Origin: Deltaproteobacteria bacterium | GTDB taxonomy: Bacteria > Desulfobacterota > Desulfobacteria > Desulfobacterales > UBA11574 | Direction of reading: 5' to 3' | DNA length: 14,537 nucleotides | NCBI GenBank assembly: GCA_019314155.1 | Contig: JAFCZV010000036.1 | Coordinates: 1-14,537, forward strand | Shown here: piece after piece, positions 1 to 7,260 of the stretch | Layout of the letters: each line of letters begins with the position of its first letter | Numbering within the stretch: the stretch's first letter is position 1 | The notes under the pieces: model-generated | The model's input: only the letters and a program-made list of their open reading frames with translations | What the model was told of the DNA's origin: nothing | Database searches by the model: none | Position numbers and translations under genes: made by a program

Positions 1-272
1 ACAGTATAGGAATTTCCTTTTTTGGACACAGACCCGCCTGCCACCGTGAGCTCGCCCGCCAGCCAAGCCCGTCCGGCATTCGCCTGAGGCGCAGCCGATG
101 GCGGCCGGGCAAGGCGAGGCGGCCTGGGGCACGAGCGGGCAGGTATACACAGATAATATTATTATTCTCAATCTAAGAATCTTGATAATCTGTGCCTGCC
201 CTATGAAATGCATTTTCTTTTTCTATTTCATCGGGGTGACTCTGTGTCCAAAAAAGGAAATTCCTATACTGT
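1..272. mobile_element. Palindromic MITE-like element with 32-bp perfect terminal inverted repeats
   Basis: Positions 1-32 and 241-272 are exact reverse complements, which I checked base by base. Between them lies a very GC-rich block (about 33-143) that folds back on itself imperfectly: GCCTGCC near 36 faces GGGCAGG near 137, and CGCCTGAGGCG near 83 is a tight hairpin. After it comes an AT-rich imperfect palindrome (about 148-195). No transposase frame is present; the open frame at 98-280 has no ribosome binding site and looks spurious. Base composition is unlike the flanking genes. The left end coincides with the window edge, so the element may extend further left. It could be a non-autonomous mobile element, a REP/RAYT-type palindrome, or a large bidirectional terminator for the minus-strand gene that ends at 272. 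Confidence 0.7.
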
Positions 273-1675
273 CAAGTTAGTTTGTAAGCTTTTATTTTGT
301 TCAATATGGACTTATAGCTGATATCGAGTAGAATCGCGGCCTTTTTCCGGTTCCAGCTCGTCTTTTCAAGCGCCTGCTTCATTATCTTTTTTTCTGTTCT
401 TATTGTAAATTCCCTTTGGATATCTTTTAAAGAGATTCTGTTTAAATCTTTTAAATATTTTCTTATATCCGGAAGTTCCGGAAAGGTATAAAAATCTTTA
501 CTGCCATCTAAAAAATTGGATGATTCACTTTTCCGGCTGTGCAATCCAAGTTTATTAACCATGCTTTCTTCATCCCACAACAAAACAGACGCTTTGACCA
601 ATTTTTTAAGCTCTCTAACATTTCCAGGCCAGCTGTAGCGTCTCAATATTTTTTTAATTTTTCTCGATATGTTATAATGGCTCCTGTTAAGTTCGCCACA
701 AAACCGGTCGTTAAAAAACACAGCCAACAATAGGATGTCTTGAATGCGATTTCTAAGCGGCGGAATTTCTATGCTGATTACATTCAAGCGATAAAAAAGA
801 TCTTTGCGAAATTCACCGGTTTCAACCCGTGCATTAAGGTCCGAACGGGTTGCCGCAATAATCCTAACATCAAAGGTATTTTTTATTTCTGAACACAATT
901 TTGGGATACCGTCTCCGTCTAAAACCTGAAGCAGCTTGCCCTGAAACGAAGGGTGCCACCTTCCTATCTCGTCAAAAAAAATTGTTCCTGAATTCGCAAT
1001 TTCAAACAGCCCTTTTTCATTCTGAAAGGTGTCTTCAAATGTTTTTGTGCTGTATTCAAACATTTCTTTTTCAGGAATATTTTTTGAGAATGCCGCAGCG
1101 TTAACTTTAACAAATGGATGGTTCCGCCGGTCCGACCTGTAATGAATGGCTCTGGCAAGCAGATCTTTACCGGTCCCTGTTTCCCCTTGAATAAGAACCG
1201 TTTCTTTCGAACGGCTCAATTCGGAAATCATCTTTTTTATCTTTACCATTTCAGGGCTATTGCCGATGATCACCGGACAATCCTGGAACATTTTGCCTTT
1301 CAAGCTATTACGATGGAGATGACTGAGGGCCCGGTTTATCTCGAAAGACTTAACGGGGCGTTTCAAAAACATCACATCATGAAATCCGTTTGTTTCCGTG
1401 AAATCCTGAATTTCAAGTTTTTCTGAAATAATCAAAACAGGCAAGGTACGGTTCTTCATCTTGACCGCATTAATGAATCTATAGGTCCTCTCCAAAGAAA
1501 GCGGTCCTGAAATTACCAAATGAGGGTTCAGTGACTGCAGGTTGTCCAGACATATTGTTTCTTTATCAAAACTAAAAGGGATATACCCCGATTTGGAGAT
1601 TATCGATTTTAAATAGTCTCTATGTTCTGGATTTTTTTCGAGAATAATTATATTCTTTTGTTCGGCTGAACTCAT
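272..1675 (-). CDS. Sigma-54 activator-like AAA+ regulator with degenerate receiver and no GAFTGA
   Basis: This 467-residue protein has the layout of an NtrC-type enhancer-binding protein: receiver-like domain (about 8-120), AAA+ domain (about 133-360) and Fis-type helix-turn-helix (about 430-467). Walker A GETGTGK (164-170), Walker B FFDEIG (233-238), the FRKDLFYRLN segment (289-298) and SWPGNVREL (348-356) are intact, so ATP binding is likely. Two functional sites are lost. The receiver has no acidic pair (ILEKN at 11-15) and no phospho-acceptor Asp (LVISGP at 53-58), although a Lys (K105) remains. The GAFTGA loop that contacts sigma-54 is replaced by residues around 209-217 (STKTFEDTF). 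It is therefore probably not phosphorylated and may not activate sigma-54 in the usual way; a repressor or partner role is inference. The ATG start has no strong ribosome binding site. The TGA stop overlaps the last base of the palindromic element. Confidence 0.88.
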   Translation of the reverse strand: MSSAEQKNIIILEKNPEHRDYLKSIISKSGYIPFSFDKETICLDNLQSLNPHLVISGPLSLERTYRFINAVKMKNRTLPVLIISEKLEIQDFTETNGFHDVMFLKRPVKSFEINRALSHLHRNSLKGKMFQDCPVIIGNSPEMVKIKKMISELSRSKETVLIQGETGTGKDLLARAIHYRSDRRNHPFVKVNAAAFSKNIPEKEMFEYSTKTFEDTFQNEKGLFEIANSGTIFFDEIGRWHPSFQGKLLQVLDGDGIPKLCSEIKNTFDVRIIAATRSDLNARVETGEFRKDLFYRLNVISIEIPPLRNRIQDILLLAVFFNDRFCGELNRSHYNISRKIKKILRRYSWPGNVRELKKLVKASVLLWDEESMVNKLGLHSRKSESSNFLDGSKDFYTFPELPDIRKYLKDLNRISLKDIQREFTIRTEKKIMKQALEKTSWNRKKAAILLDISYKSILNKIKAYKLT

Positions 1676-1748
1676 AATGCTTTATTTGGCGAGATGCTTA
1701 ATTCGTAAAGGTTGATGAAAAATTATGAACGGGATTTCCTTTCTGTGT

Positions 1749-1764
1749 AGCAAATTGCATGCCG
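1749..1764 (-). promoter_or_regulatory. Candidate sigma-54 (-24/-12) promoter
   Basis: On the minus strand the sequence reads CGGCATGCAATTTGCT. GG and GC have the exact 10-base separation of the sigma-54 consensus TGGCACG-N4-TTGCW, and TTGCT is a perfect -12 element. The predicted start would fall near 1737, leaving a leader of about 60 bases before the regulator start at 1675. The -24 half departs from consensus at two positions. Expression of a sigma-54-type regulator from its own class of promoter would fit. Confidence 0.45.
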
Positions 1765-1926
1765 TTTGGATGAATAGCGTTTCAATTTAATGAATATAAA
1801 TAAAGTATAGATGATATGTTATGAAATTTTATACCATTTTTTTCTTAAAAAATACACCTTATATATGAAAAGTTTTTCTTACACAACTTTCTTATATATA
1901 TTTTCGACTTGACTTATGGAAAATAT

Positions 1927-1960
1927 GAAACTAATTTCATAATAATAAGAAATTAATTTC
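1927..1960. promoter_or_regulatory. Twin palindromic sites 22 bp apart, candidate activator operators
   Basis: GAAACTAATTTC (1927-1938) and GAAATTAATTTC (1949-1960) are two copies of a 12-bp palindrome, both followed by ATA. The second is a perfect palindrome and the first has one mismatch. Their starts are 22 bp apart, about two helical turns, so two dimers would bind the same face. A weaker third match, GAATTTAATTTT, begins at 1972. The sites lie about 175-210 bp upstream of the predicted minus-strand sigma-54 transcription start and about 120-155 bp upstream of the plus-strand start, a usual enhancer distance. The region is AT-rich, so chance similarity is possible. Confidence 0.4.
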
Positions 1961-2057
1961 ATATTTGTTGTGAATTTAATTTTACCTTTCCTTGTTCCAA
2001 ATTTTTAAAGTTTAGGCTTGAGGGTTTCCGTAAACATCCGACAATCAAGAAATATGA

Positions 2058-2086
2058 TTGCCAAATCCATAAAAATATTATATAGA
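2058..2086 (+). promoter_or_regulatory. Candidate sigma-70 promoter for the receiver gene
   Basis: TTGCCA at 2058-2063 and TATAGA at 2081-2086 are separated by 17 bases. A start near 2093 would give a leader of about 50 bases before the ATG at 2143. Confidence 0.45.
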
Positions 2087-2142
2087 AGGTGTCGCAAACC
2101 AACTTCATTGGCTTTGGTTAAATGGGACAGGCAATTCATAAA

Positions 2143-2517
2143 ATGAATAATCCCCACAAATTGCTTATCATTGATGACAACAAAGAAATCCTTTCTGCGC
2201 TTAAAGATTTTTTCACCAGGAAAAACTATGAGGTTTTCTCCGCTACCGACGGCTTGGAAGGGTTGAAATTGCTGGAAACCGAGCAACAAGGTTTCGATCT
2301 GATCATAACAGATCTCATTATGCCGAACATCAGCGGTGTCGCCCTCATCTCAATAATTAAAAAAAGATTTCCAGATACCCCTGTGATTGCCATAACCGGA
2401 TGGGGAGAACATCCGGAAGCGCTGGCCACGGAGGCTCAAGCGGATAAGGTATTGGAAAAACCTTTCGAACTTTCTGAACTGGATAGATTAATAAAAGATC
2501 TGCTTCCTCCTGTTTAA
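2143..2517 (+). CDS. Stand-alone response regulator receiver protein
   Basis: A single CheY-like receiver with no output domain. All phosphorylation residues are visible; counting from an upstream ATG at 2122, they are the acidic pair in IIDDN (D18, D19), the phospho-acceptor in IITDLIMP (D64), T92 in AITGWG and K113 in LEKPF. I prefer the ATG at 2143 (124 residues) because GGGACAGG lies about 11 bases upstream. The ATG at 2122 adds seven residues and has no binding site. The next gene, 64 bases downstream, is a receiver-less AAA+ activator. Together they resemble an NtrC-type regulator divided into two proteins, though stand-alone receivers of this length are common. No histidine kinase lies in the window, so the phosphate donor is unknown. 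Confidence 0.88.
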   Translation: MNNPHKLLIIDDNKEILSALKDFFTRKNYEVFSATDGLEGLKLLETEQQGFDLIITDLIMPNISGVALISIIKKRFPDTPVIAITGWGEHPEALATEAQADKVLEKPFELSELDRLIKDLLPPV

Positions 2518-2573
2518 ATGCCTAAAGTTTGAAGTGCCTAACCCGCCACAGCAACTCGGCGGACAAGAGTGAA
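2518..2573 (+). repeat. Short dispersed repeat and hairpin between receiver and AAA+ genes
   Basis: The word AAGTTTGAAGTGCCTAA (2525-2541) recurs exactly at 6963-6979 in another intergenic region. It is followed by a 5-bp stem, CCGCC (2543-2547) with GGCGG (2558-2562). The repeat fills most of the gap between the two regulatory genes and may mark an insertion or a transcription-modulating hairpin. Confidence 0.5.
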
Positions 2574-2581
2574 CTAATATT

Positions 2582-3610
2582 ATGGTACCTAAGTTAATCG
2601 GAATCAGCGAAAGCATCGAAAGAATCAGGGAACTGATCGAACACGTCGCAGACACGGGATTGAACGTCATCATCACCGGAGAAAGTGGTGTCGGTAAAGA
2701 AGTCGTTGCCCAAAACCTTTACCATATGTCTATAAGGAGAAACAAACCTTTCATAAAGGTTAATTGCGCAGCATTGCCGGACGGATTACTCGAAAGTGAA
2801 CTCTTTGGATTCGAACGGGGTGCTTTTACCGGTGCTGAACGAAAAAAGCGTGGCAAATTCGAACTGGCGCATCAAGGGGTTCTATTTTTAGATGAAATCG
2901 GGGATATGTCCCTCAATCTTCAGTCGAAACTTCTCCATGTTCTTCAAAGTGGCGAGTTTGCGCCGCTGGGTTCCGAAAAAGACGTCAGAACAGATGCCTG
3001 GGTTATCGCAGCCACGAATCAAGAACTTGAAAAAAAGGTAAAAAAAGGGCTTTTCAGGGAAGATCTCTACTACCGCCTCAATATTATAAAAATTTATATC
3101 TCCCCACTTCGTTCCCGGCCTGAAGACATTCCGCCGTTAATCGACTATTACATCAAAAAATATGCTTCGCAGTTCAATAGAAAACAGATGTTAAAACCCG
3201 GCCCTGATGCCACAGAAAAACTGATAGCATACAGCTGGCCCGGAAATGTGAGAGAGCTTCAAAATATTCTCAAACGTTCTATCGTTATCGGCAACTGGGA
3301 AGAAATTATTGACGATCTTTATTTAAAAAGCCGATCTGCCGCTGTATCTATGTCAGAAGAATTGGCTCTGGAGGGCGCTTCAATTGTCGATGTCCTTTTG
3401 GACTTTAAAGGTGAGTATTCATCAGATTACGCCTCGTTTTCCCTCAAAAAAATCAAAAAGAAAGCCTTGGACCGGATAGAAAAAGAGGTCATCTCATTTG
3501 TCCTTGAAAAAACAGGCTGGAACCGTACAAAGGCATGTGCAATTTTAAAAATCAGTTATAAAACCCTTCTTTACAAAATCAGCGATCTAAATTTAAAACC
3601 ACCCTCATAG
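2582..3610 (+). CDS. Sigma-54-dependent AAA+ activator lacking an N-terminal sensor domain
   Basis: A 342-residue bacterial enhancer-binding protein with the AAA+ domain at the N-terminus and a Fis-type DNA-binding C-terminus (about 305-342). Walker A is GESGVGK (33-39), the sigma-54 contact loop GAFTGA is perfect (80-85), Walker B is LFLDEIGD (101-108), the FREDLYYRLN segment is at about 158-167 and SWPGNVREL at about 218-226. The architecture resembles PspF in having no receiver; control may come through the receiver protein encoded just upstream, which is inference. Its helix-turn-helix (WNRTKACAILKISYKTLLYK) is very like that of the divergent regulator at 272-1675. The ATG is the first possible start because an in-frame TGA precedes it. 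The ribosome binding site is weak. Confidence 0.92.
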   Translation: MVPKLIGISESIERIRELIEHVADTGLNVIITGESGVGKEVVAQNLYHMSIRRNKPFIKVNCAALPDGLLESELFGFERGAFTGAERKKRGKFELAHQGVLFLDEIGDMSLNLQSKLLHVLQSGEFAPLGSEKDVRTDAWVIAATNQELEKKVKKGLFREDLYYRLNIIKIYISPLRSRPEDIPPLIDYYIKKYASQFNRKQMLKPGPDATEKLIAYSWPGNVRELQNILKRSIVIGNWEEIIDDLYLKSRSAAVSMSEELALEGASIVDVLLDFKGEYSSDYASFSLKKIKKKALDRIEKEVISFVLEKTGWNRTKACAILKISYKTLLYKISDLNLKPPS

Positions 3611-3638
3611 TAAGTATCCGGGTCCCAAAACATTCGGG

Positions 3639-3917
3639 CTAACCGGCTGCAAAGGTTGCCCTACGTTCTAAACCGCTTCTACGTTCATTTCCTTTTCTCA
3701 GTTCTTTTTCGTGACTCATTTTTATAATTTTACCATTTCTCCGTTCCATATCGCACCTCTGATCCATGCCGTTTCTTCGGTCAATACATACCCTACGGTT
3801 TTCGCAAAACCGTCTATCCGGAATATGGTTTGTATATGAAAATTGTCGTCTGTCAATATCTAACCGGCGACCTCCATTATTTTTAAGTGCTGTTGTCATC
3901 CCAGCAATGCGCATCAT
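3639..3917 (-). CDS. Small basic protein of Arg-Arg hexad repeats, function unknown
   Basis: A 92-residue protein dominated by (D/E)RRxGx-type hexads. Arg-Arg pairs fall at 17, 23, 35, 41, 47, 59, 79 and 85, so most spacings are 6 or 12; the missing 53 position is a degenerate Gln-Arg. There is no membrane segment or signal peptide. Coding status is supported by AAGGA shortly before a double ATG, and by the repeated amino-acid pattern itself. From memory, similar DRR-rich small proteins are frequent in Desulfobacterales, but I know of no assigned function. High positive charge would suit binding to nucleic acid or another polyanion; that is inference. It converges on the AAA+ activator gene with 28 bases between them. 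The repeat element copy at 3944 begins 27 bases upstream of its start, so its promoter probably lies in or beyond that element. Confidence 0.72.
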   Translation of the reverse strand: MMRIAGMTTALKNNGGRRLDIDRRQFSYTNHIPDRRFCENRRVCIDRRNGMDQRCDMERRNGKIIKMSHEKELRKGNERRSGLERRATFAAG

Positions 3918-3943
3918 TAAATTCCTTTCTTATCAACCTTAAA

Positions 3944-4209
3944 TTAACCTCATAGTTGCATAAACAACACGATGAGATTTGTGTAAAACCACTTAAACCA
4001 TAGCGTTGTGTTCATTTATTGCCAATATACTGAATTCGACTGCCAGTGATATCCAAAAAGGTATCTTTTTTCACCGTGTTGTTTACCCCATGGGAAAGCC
4101 GAGGATACCCCATCTCCTTTGTTATCAAGAGTTCGCAGTAAATGACTACGGCTTTACCCTTGACGCCGCGGATCTTAGGCATTCTCGACTTTTGCAACGT
4201 TGAGGTAAA
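3944..4209. mobile_element. MITE-like repeat element, copy 1 (266 bp)
   Basis: The ends are imperfect inverted repeats: TTAACCTCATAGTTGCATAA on the left, and on the right the complement of TTTACCTCAACGTTGCAAAA. The right interior is shared with copy 2 at 12530-12843: GGGAAAGCCGA (about 4093), CATCTCC (about 4110), TGACGCC (about 4161), and TCGACTTTTGCAACGTT ending at 4201. The frames within it on both strands have no ribosome binding site and are not called as genes. The element separates the small hexad protein from the TPR lipoprotein. Confidence 0.65.
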
Positions 4210-4617
4210 GAACAGTAAACCCAGTCTGTTTTTTCGAACTTAACAAGATCAAACCGAATACAACTATTCTGTATTCTGAATTCGTACTGCAAAGGAAGTG
4301 CCAAAAAAAAAATTTAAATGAGCTCACAATGCTATAATATTTATTTTTCATGTATTATTAGCATGTTAATAATTAACCAAACAGACATAGAACAACTTTG
4401 CTGCGTGCAATCTATGAACAGCAATCTTTTTCTGTGTAATTATAGTTACAATTAAGAAGAAAACAGTGTATTTTATTTCATAATTATCAGCAAAAATGTT
4501 TTTATTGAAAAAAAATGTATTAATGGTAAAGTTCCTAGCAATACTGAAAATTCGTAAAATGGAAATCTGAGCGTCAATCAACTTTAACCTCAAAGATACT
4601 TTTGTGGAGGTCAAACA
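4210..4617 (+). other. AT-rich leader region upstream of the TPR lipoprotein
   Basis: No gene is supported here. TATAAT occurs at 4333-4338 but without a convincing -35 partner. No correctly spaced GG-N10-GC sigma-54 motif was found. A strong GGAGG ribosome binding site lies just before the ATG at 4618. Confidence 0.4.
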
Positions 4618-6903
4618 ATGGGCCGTTTAAAATTTGTTCCTATTCTTCTTCTCTTTATATTCGCTCTTGTGTATGCCTGTTCATCGAACGAAGAAAAAAA
4701 AGTGTCTCACCTTGAAAAAGGGACAGCCTATTTTGAAAAAGGAGAGTATAAAAGTGCGGAACTTGAATTCAAAAATGCGCTACAGATTGATCCTCAATAT
4801 ATCGAGGCTTATACGAAACTTGGAGAAACCCAGCTTAAGCTCGGAAATCCACAAGAGGCATTCCGAGCCTACTCAATGGTTGCAAAGCTTGATCCTAACA
4901 ACTCAGATGCTCAACTTAAACTGGGAACGTTTTATCTGCTCGGAAAAAAAATAAAGAACGCCCGAGAAAAAGTCGATGCGGTGTTAAGTAAGGAGCCGAA
5001 AAACATTGAAGCCCTATTTCTGCTCGCAAGTGTCCTGGAAATGGAAAAAAAGTTTATTGAAGCATCAGCGGTATTTGAAAAAATCATCCAACTCGATGGA
5101 AAGCAGACCCGCGCATATATCGAGTTGGCCCGGGTGCTGGTATATGAAGGAAAAATTTCTGAAGGCGAAAAATTTCTAAAACAGGCTACCGATATTGATC
5201 CAAAAGCCATACCACCCCATCTTGCACTTTTCAGATTTTACATCAGCAATAAAGCCTATGCACAGGCAGAAGAAGAAATAAAGAAATCCATCGATATAAA
5301 TCCGGAAAATGCGGACCTCCACATTGAACTTGGCAATTTTTACTTCAGACTGAACAAAAGGGACAAGGCAGAAGCCGCATATCTGAAAGCGATCAATGCC
5401 GATCAAAAAAACATAAGGCCGTATATGGTGATCGCCGGGTTCTACGATATCACAGGCCGCAAAGACCAAACGTTATCCATGTATAAAAAGGCCCTTGACC
5501 TTCAACCCGAAGATATCCGCATCAAGAACTCAATTGCAAGATTTTATGTGACGAATAAAAAAGTCGATGACGCTGAGAAATATATCACCAAAATTTTAAA
5601 AGAAAGGCCCCAATATTTTCCGACCCGAATGCTAAAAGGAGAGCTCTTGGTCTATCAGCACAAATTCGACGAAGCAATCCTATTATTTGACCATCTTATA
5701 AAAGAAGAACCAAAGTTGGCCAGGAGTTATTATTTTAAGGGTCTTGCGCATCTGGGAAAAGGTGAAAACAGAATGGCAAAGACAGCTCTTGGCAAAGCTG
5801 TTGAGCTAAATCCCAAATATATCAAGGCAAAACTCTTGTTAGCGAAAATTTATATGCGTGAACACGATTATAGTATGGCACAAAAAGAAAGCGAGGAGGT
5901 TCTTGGAACTGCACCCGGAAATTACCATGCAAAACTGATTTTAGGTAATGCTTATTTGTATCAAAGGAAGATTAAAGAAGCCAAAGAAACATTTGAGTCA
6001 CTGATTAAACTCGAACCCGAAAAACCTGCGGGCTATTACCGCCTTGGTATTTTGTATCGTTTAATCAAAGAGTATGATCTTGCACTGAAAAATTTCGAAA
6101 AAGCCATGTCTATCAACCCGAATCTCATGGATGTTTTCACAAACATTATCCTTGTTCACATCGACAAAAAGGAATTTAAAACAGCGATTTTAAAATGTGA
6201 CAGAAAATTGGAAACGATGCAGGGCAAACCTGAACTGTTAGCTATCATCCATAATTTAAAGGGGAAGGTATACCTCGCGCAAAGAAAAAATAAAGAAGCA
6301 CAAGGATCATTCCAAAAGGCTTTAAAAGAGAATCCGAATTTTTTGGAGCCCTATTATGCTCTGGGCAGGTTATATCTTGCGGAAAAAAAAGAGGATAAAG
6401 CCATTGACCAGTATAAGACAATTCTGGAAAAAAATCCCAAGCAGGCAGGTCCCCACATGGTTTTGGGAACGATTTACGATATCCAAAAACGATTTGATCT
6501 CTCGGAAAAACACTATAGGGCAGCACTTGACATCGATCCGGATTTTGTACCTGCTGCTAACAACCTTGCATATCTGCTTATTACACAAGATAAAAACATC
6601 GACGAAGCTCTGGGGCTTGCCAGGCAAGCAAAAGAAAAACTTCCTTATGACCCAAATGTAATGGATACACTCGGACTGGTTTTTTATAAAAAAGGCCTGT
6701 ATGACAGTGCTATCTCTGAATTTTCCGACAGCCTGGAAAAAATCCCCGACAATGCAATCGTGCATTATCATCTTGGTCTCGCCTATCATAAGAAAGGAGA
6801 CATTCATCGCGCCAGAATAGAACTGGAAAAAGCCCTCAGTCTGAATCAGAATTTTGACGAAGCTGATGCGGCTAGACAAATATTATCCAGTTTCCATCCA
6901 TAA
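4618..6903 (+). CDS. Outer-membrane-type lipoprotein with about 21 TPR units
   Basis: A 761-residue protein starting at ATG after a strong GGAGG site. The N-terminus is a lipoprotein signal: basic start, hydrophobic stretch and VYAC with the lipidated Cys at 21. Ser at +2 favours outer-membrane sorting by the usual rule. From about residue 29 to 745 I count 21 consecutive TPR units, nearly all 34 residues long; the fifteenth and nineteenth are slightly longer. Units show the typical pattern GxxYxxxGxxxxAxxxxxKAxxxxP. TPR solenoids are protein-docking scaffolds, so a periplasm-facing assembly role is likely. The layout recalls the TPR lipoproteins (PrsT-type) found with exosortase/exopolysaccharide clusters and sigma-54 regulators in Gram-negative bacteria. 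No exosortase or polysaccharide gene lies in this window, so that link is only a suggestion. Confidence 0.9.
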   Translation: MGRLKFVPILLLFIFALVYACSSNEEKKVSHLEKGTAYFEKGEYKSAELEFKNALQIDPQYIEAYTKLGETQLKLGNPQEAFRAYSMVAKLDPNNSDAQLKLGTFYLLGKKIKNAREKVDAVLSKEPKNIEALFLLASVLEMEKKFIEASAVFEKIIQLDGKQTRAYIELARVLVYEGKISEGEKFLKQATDIDPKAIPPHLALFRFYISNKAYAQAEEEIKKSIDINPENADLHIELGNFYFRLNKRDKAEAAYLKAINADQKNIRPYMVIAGFYDITGRKDQTLSMYKKALDLQPEDIRIKNSIARFYVTNKKVDDAEKYITKILKERPQYFPTRMLKGELLVYQHKFDEAILLFDHLIKEEPKLARSYYFKGLAHLGKGENRMAKTALGKAVELNPKYIKAKLLLAKIYMREHDYSMAQKESEEVLGTAPGNYHAKLILGNAYLYQRKIKEAKETFESLIKLEPEKPAGYYRLGILYRLIKEYDLALKNFEKAMSINPNLMDVFTNIILVHIDKKEFKTAILKCDRKLETMQGKPELLAIIHNLKGKVYLAQRKNKEAQGSFQKALKENPNFLEPYYALGRLYLAEKKEDKAIDQYKTILEKNPKQAGPHMVLGTIYDIQKRFDLSEKHYRAALDIDPDFVPAANNLAYLLITQDKNIDEALGLARQAKEKLPYDPNVMDTLGLVFYKKGLYDSAISEFSDSLEKIPDNAIVHYHLGLAYHKKGDIHRARIELEKALSLNQNFDEADAARQILSSFHP

Positions 6904-6950
6904 ATACAATGGCGTGTTTTTATCTGGACAATAGTCCGTATAAGCTGAAA

Positions 6951-7147
6951 TCCAAAAGTTTGAAGTTTGAAGTGCCTAAAATGAGCTAAAATGCCTAAAT
7001 TGCCTATTTATCCCGTATTAAACGGGGAAGTTGAGGAAAGCGCTTTCAGCGCAAATCATTTTTTAATTAAATTGAAAGTGCCAAGGGTACAACCATCAAC
7101 TTTAGTTCACTTTAAACTTTAGGCACTTTAGTTCACTTTAAACTTTT
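6951..7147. repeat. Inverted and tandem short repeats between the TPR and coiled-coil genes
   Basis: The left arm (about 6954-6999) carries GAAGTTTGAAGTGCCTAA and related words. The right arm carries the same family in the opposite sense, including a perfect 22-bp direct repeat at 7099-7120 and 7125-7146 with a 26-bp period. Between the arms are two small hairpins: CCCGT/ACGGG (7012-7026) and GCGCT/AGCGC (7040-7052). The arrangement resembles a degenerate mobile repeat with inverted ends. A 17-base word is shared with the receiver/AAA+ spacer near 2525. Confidence 0.6.
7040..7064 (+). terminator. Weak terminator-like hairpin
   Basis: GCGCT-TTC-AGCGC (7040-7052) is followed six bases later by TTTTTT (7059-7064). 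The stem is only 5 bp and lies about 140 bases after the TPR gene stop, so terminator function is uncertain. Confidence 0.25.
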
Positions 7148-7260
7148 TCATACATAGAGTGAAAAAAACCAACTTATAAATACGTAACCGTATTTACAGA
7201 TACATATATTTAGCGTTTACGAACGAGGTGGCCCGTTATTCTACTGTCAGAGGACGTATT

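Noticed and set aside
98..280. Open frame of 60 codons inside the palindromic element
   Set aside because: It has no ribosome binding site and crosses GC-rich and AT-rich fold-back DNA and the right inverted repeat; composition alone explains it.
2561..2573. GGACAAGAGTGAA shared exactly with 8621-8633
   Set aside because: A 13-base match between two places in a window of this size is expected by chance about once.
4012..4197. Minus-strand 61-codon frame within element copy 1
   Set aside because: It begins at TTG without a ribosome binding site and the matching frame in copy 2 is broken after about 25 codons, so it is more likely part of the repeat than a gene.
4211..4234. AACAG...CTGTT followed by TTTT as a terminator
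   Set aside because: The stem is only 5 bp with a 10-base loop, and no gene ends directly upstream.
4507..4545. GG...GC pair upstream of the TPR gene considered as a sigma-54 promoter
   Set aside because: The two dinucleotides are separated by 11 bases rather than 10 and the flanking bases do not match consensus.
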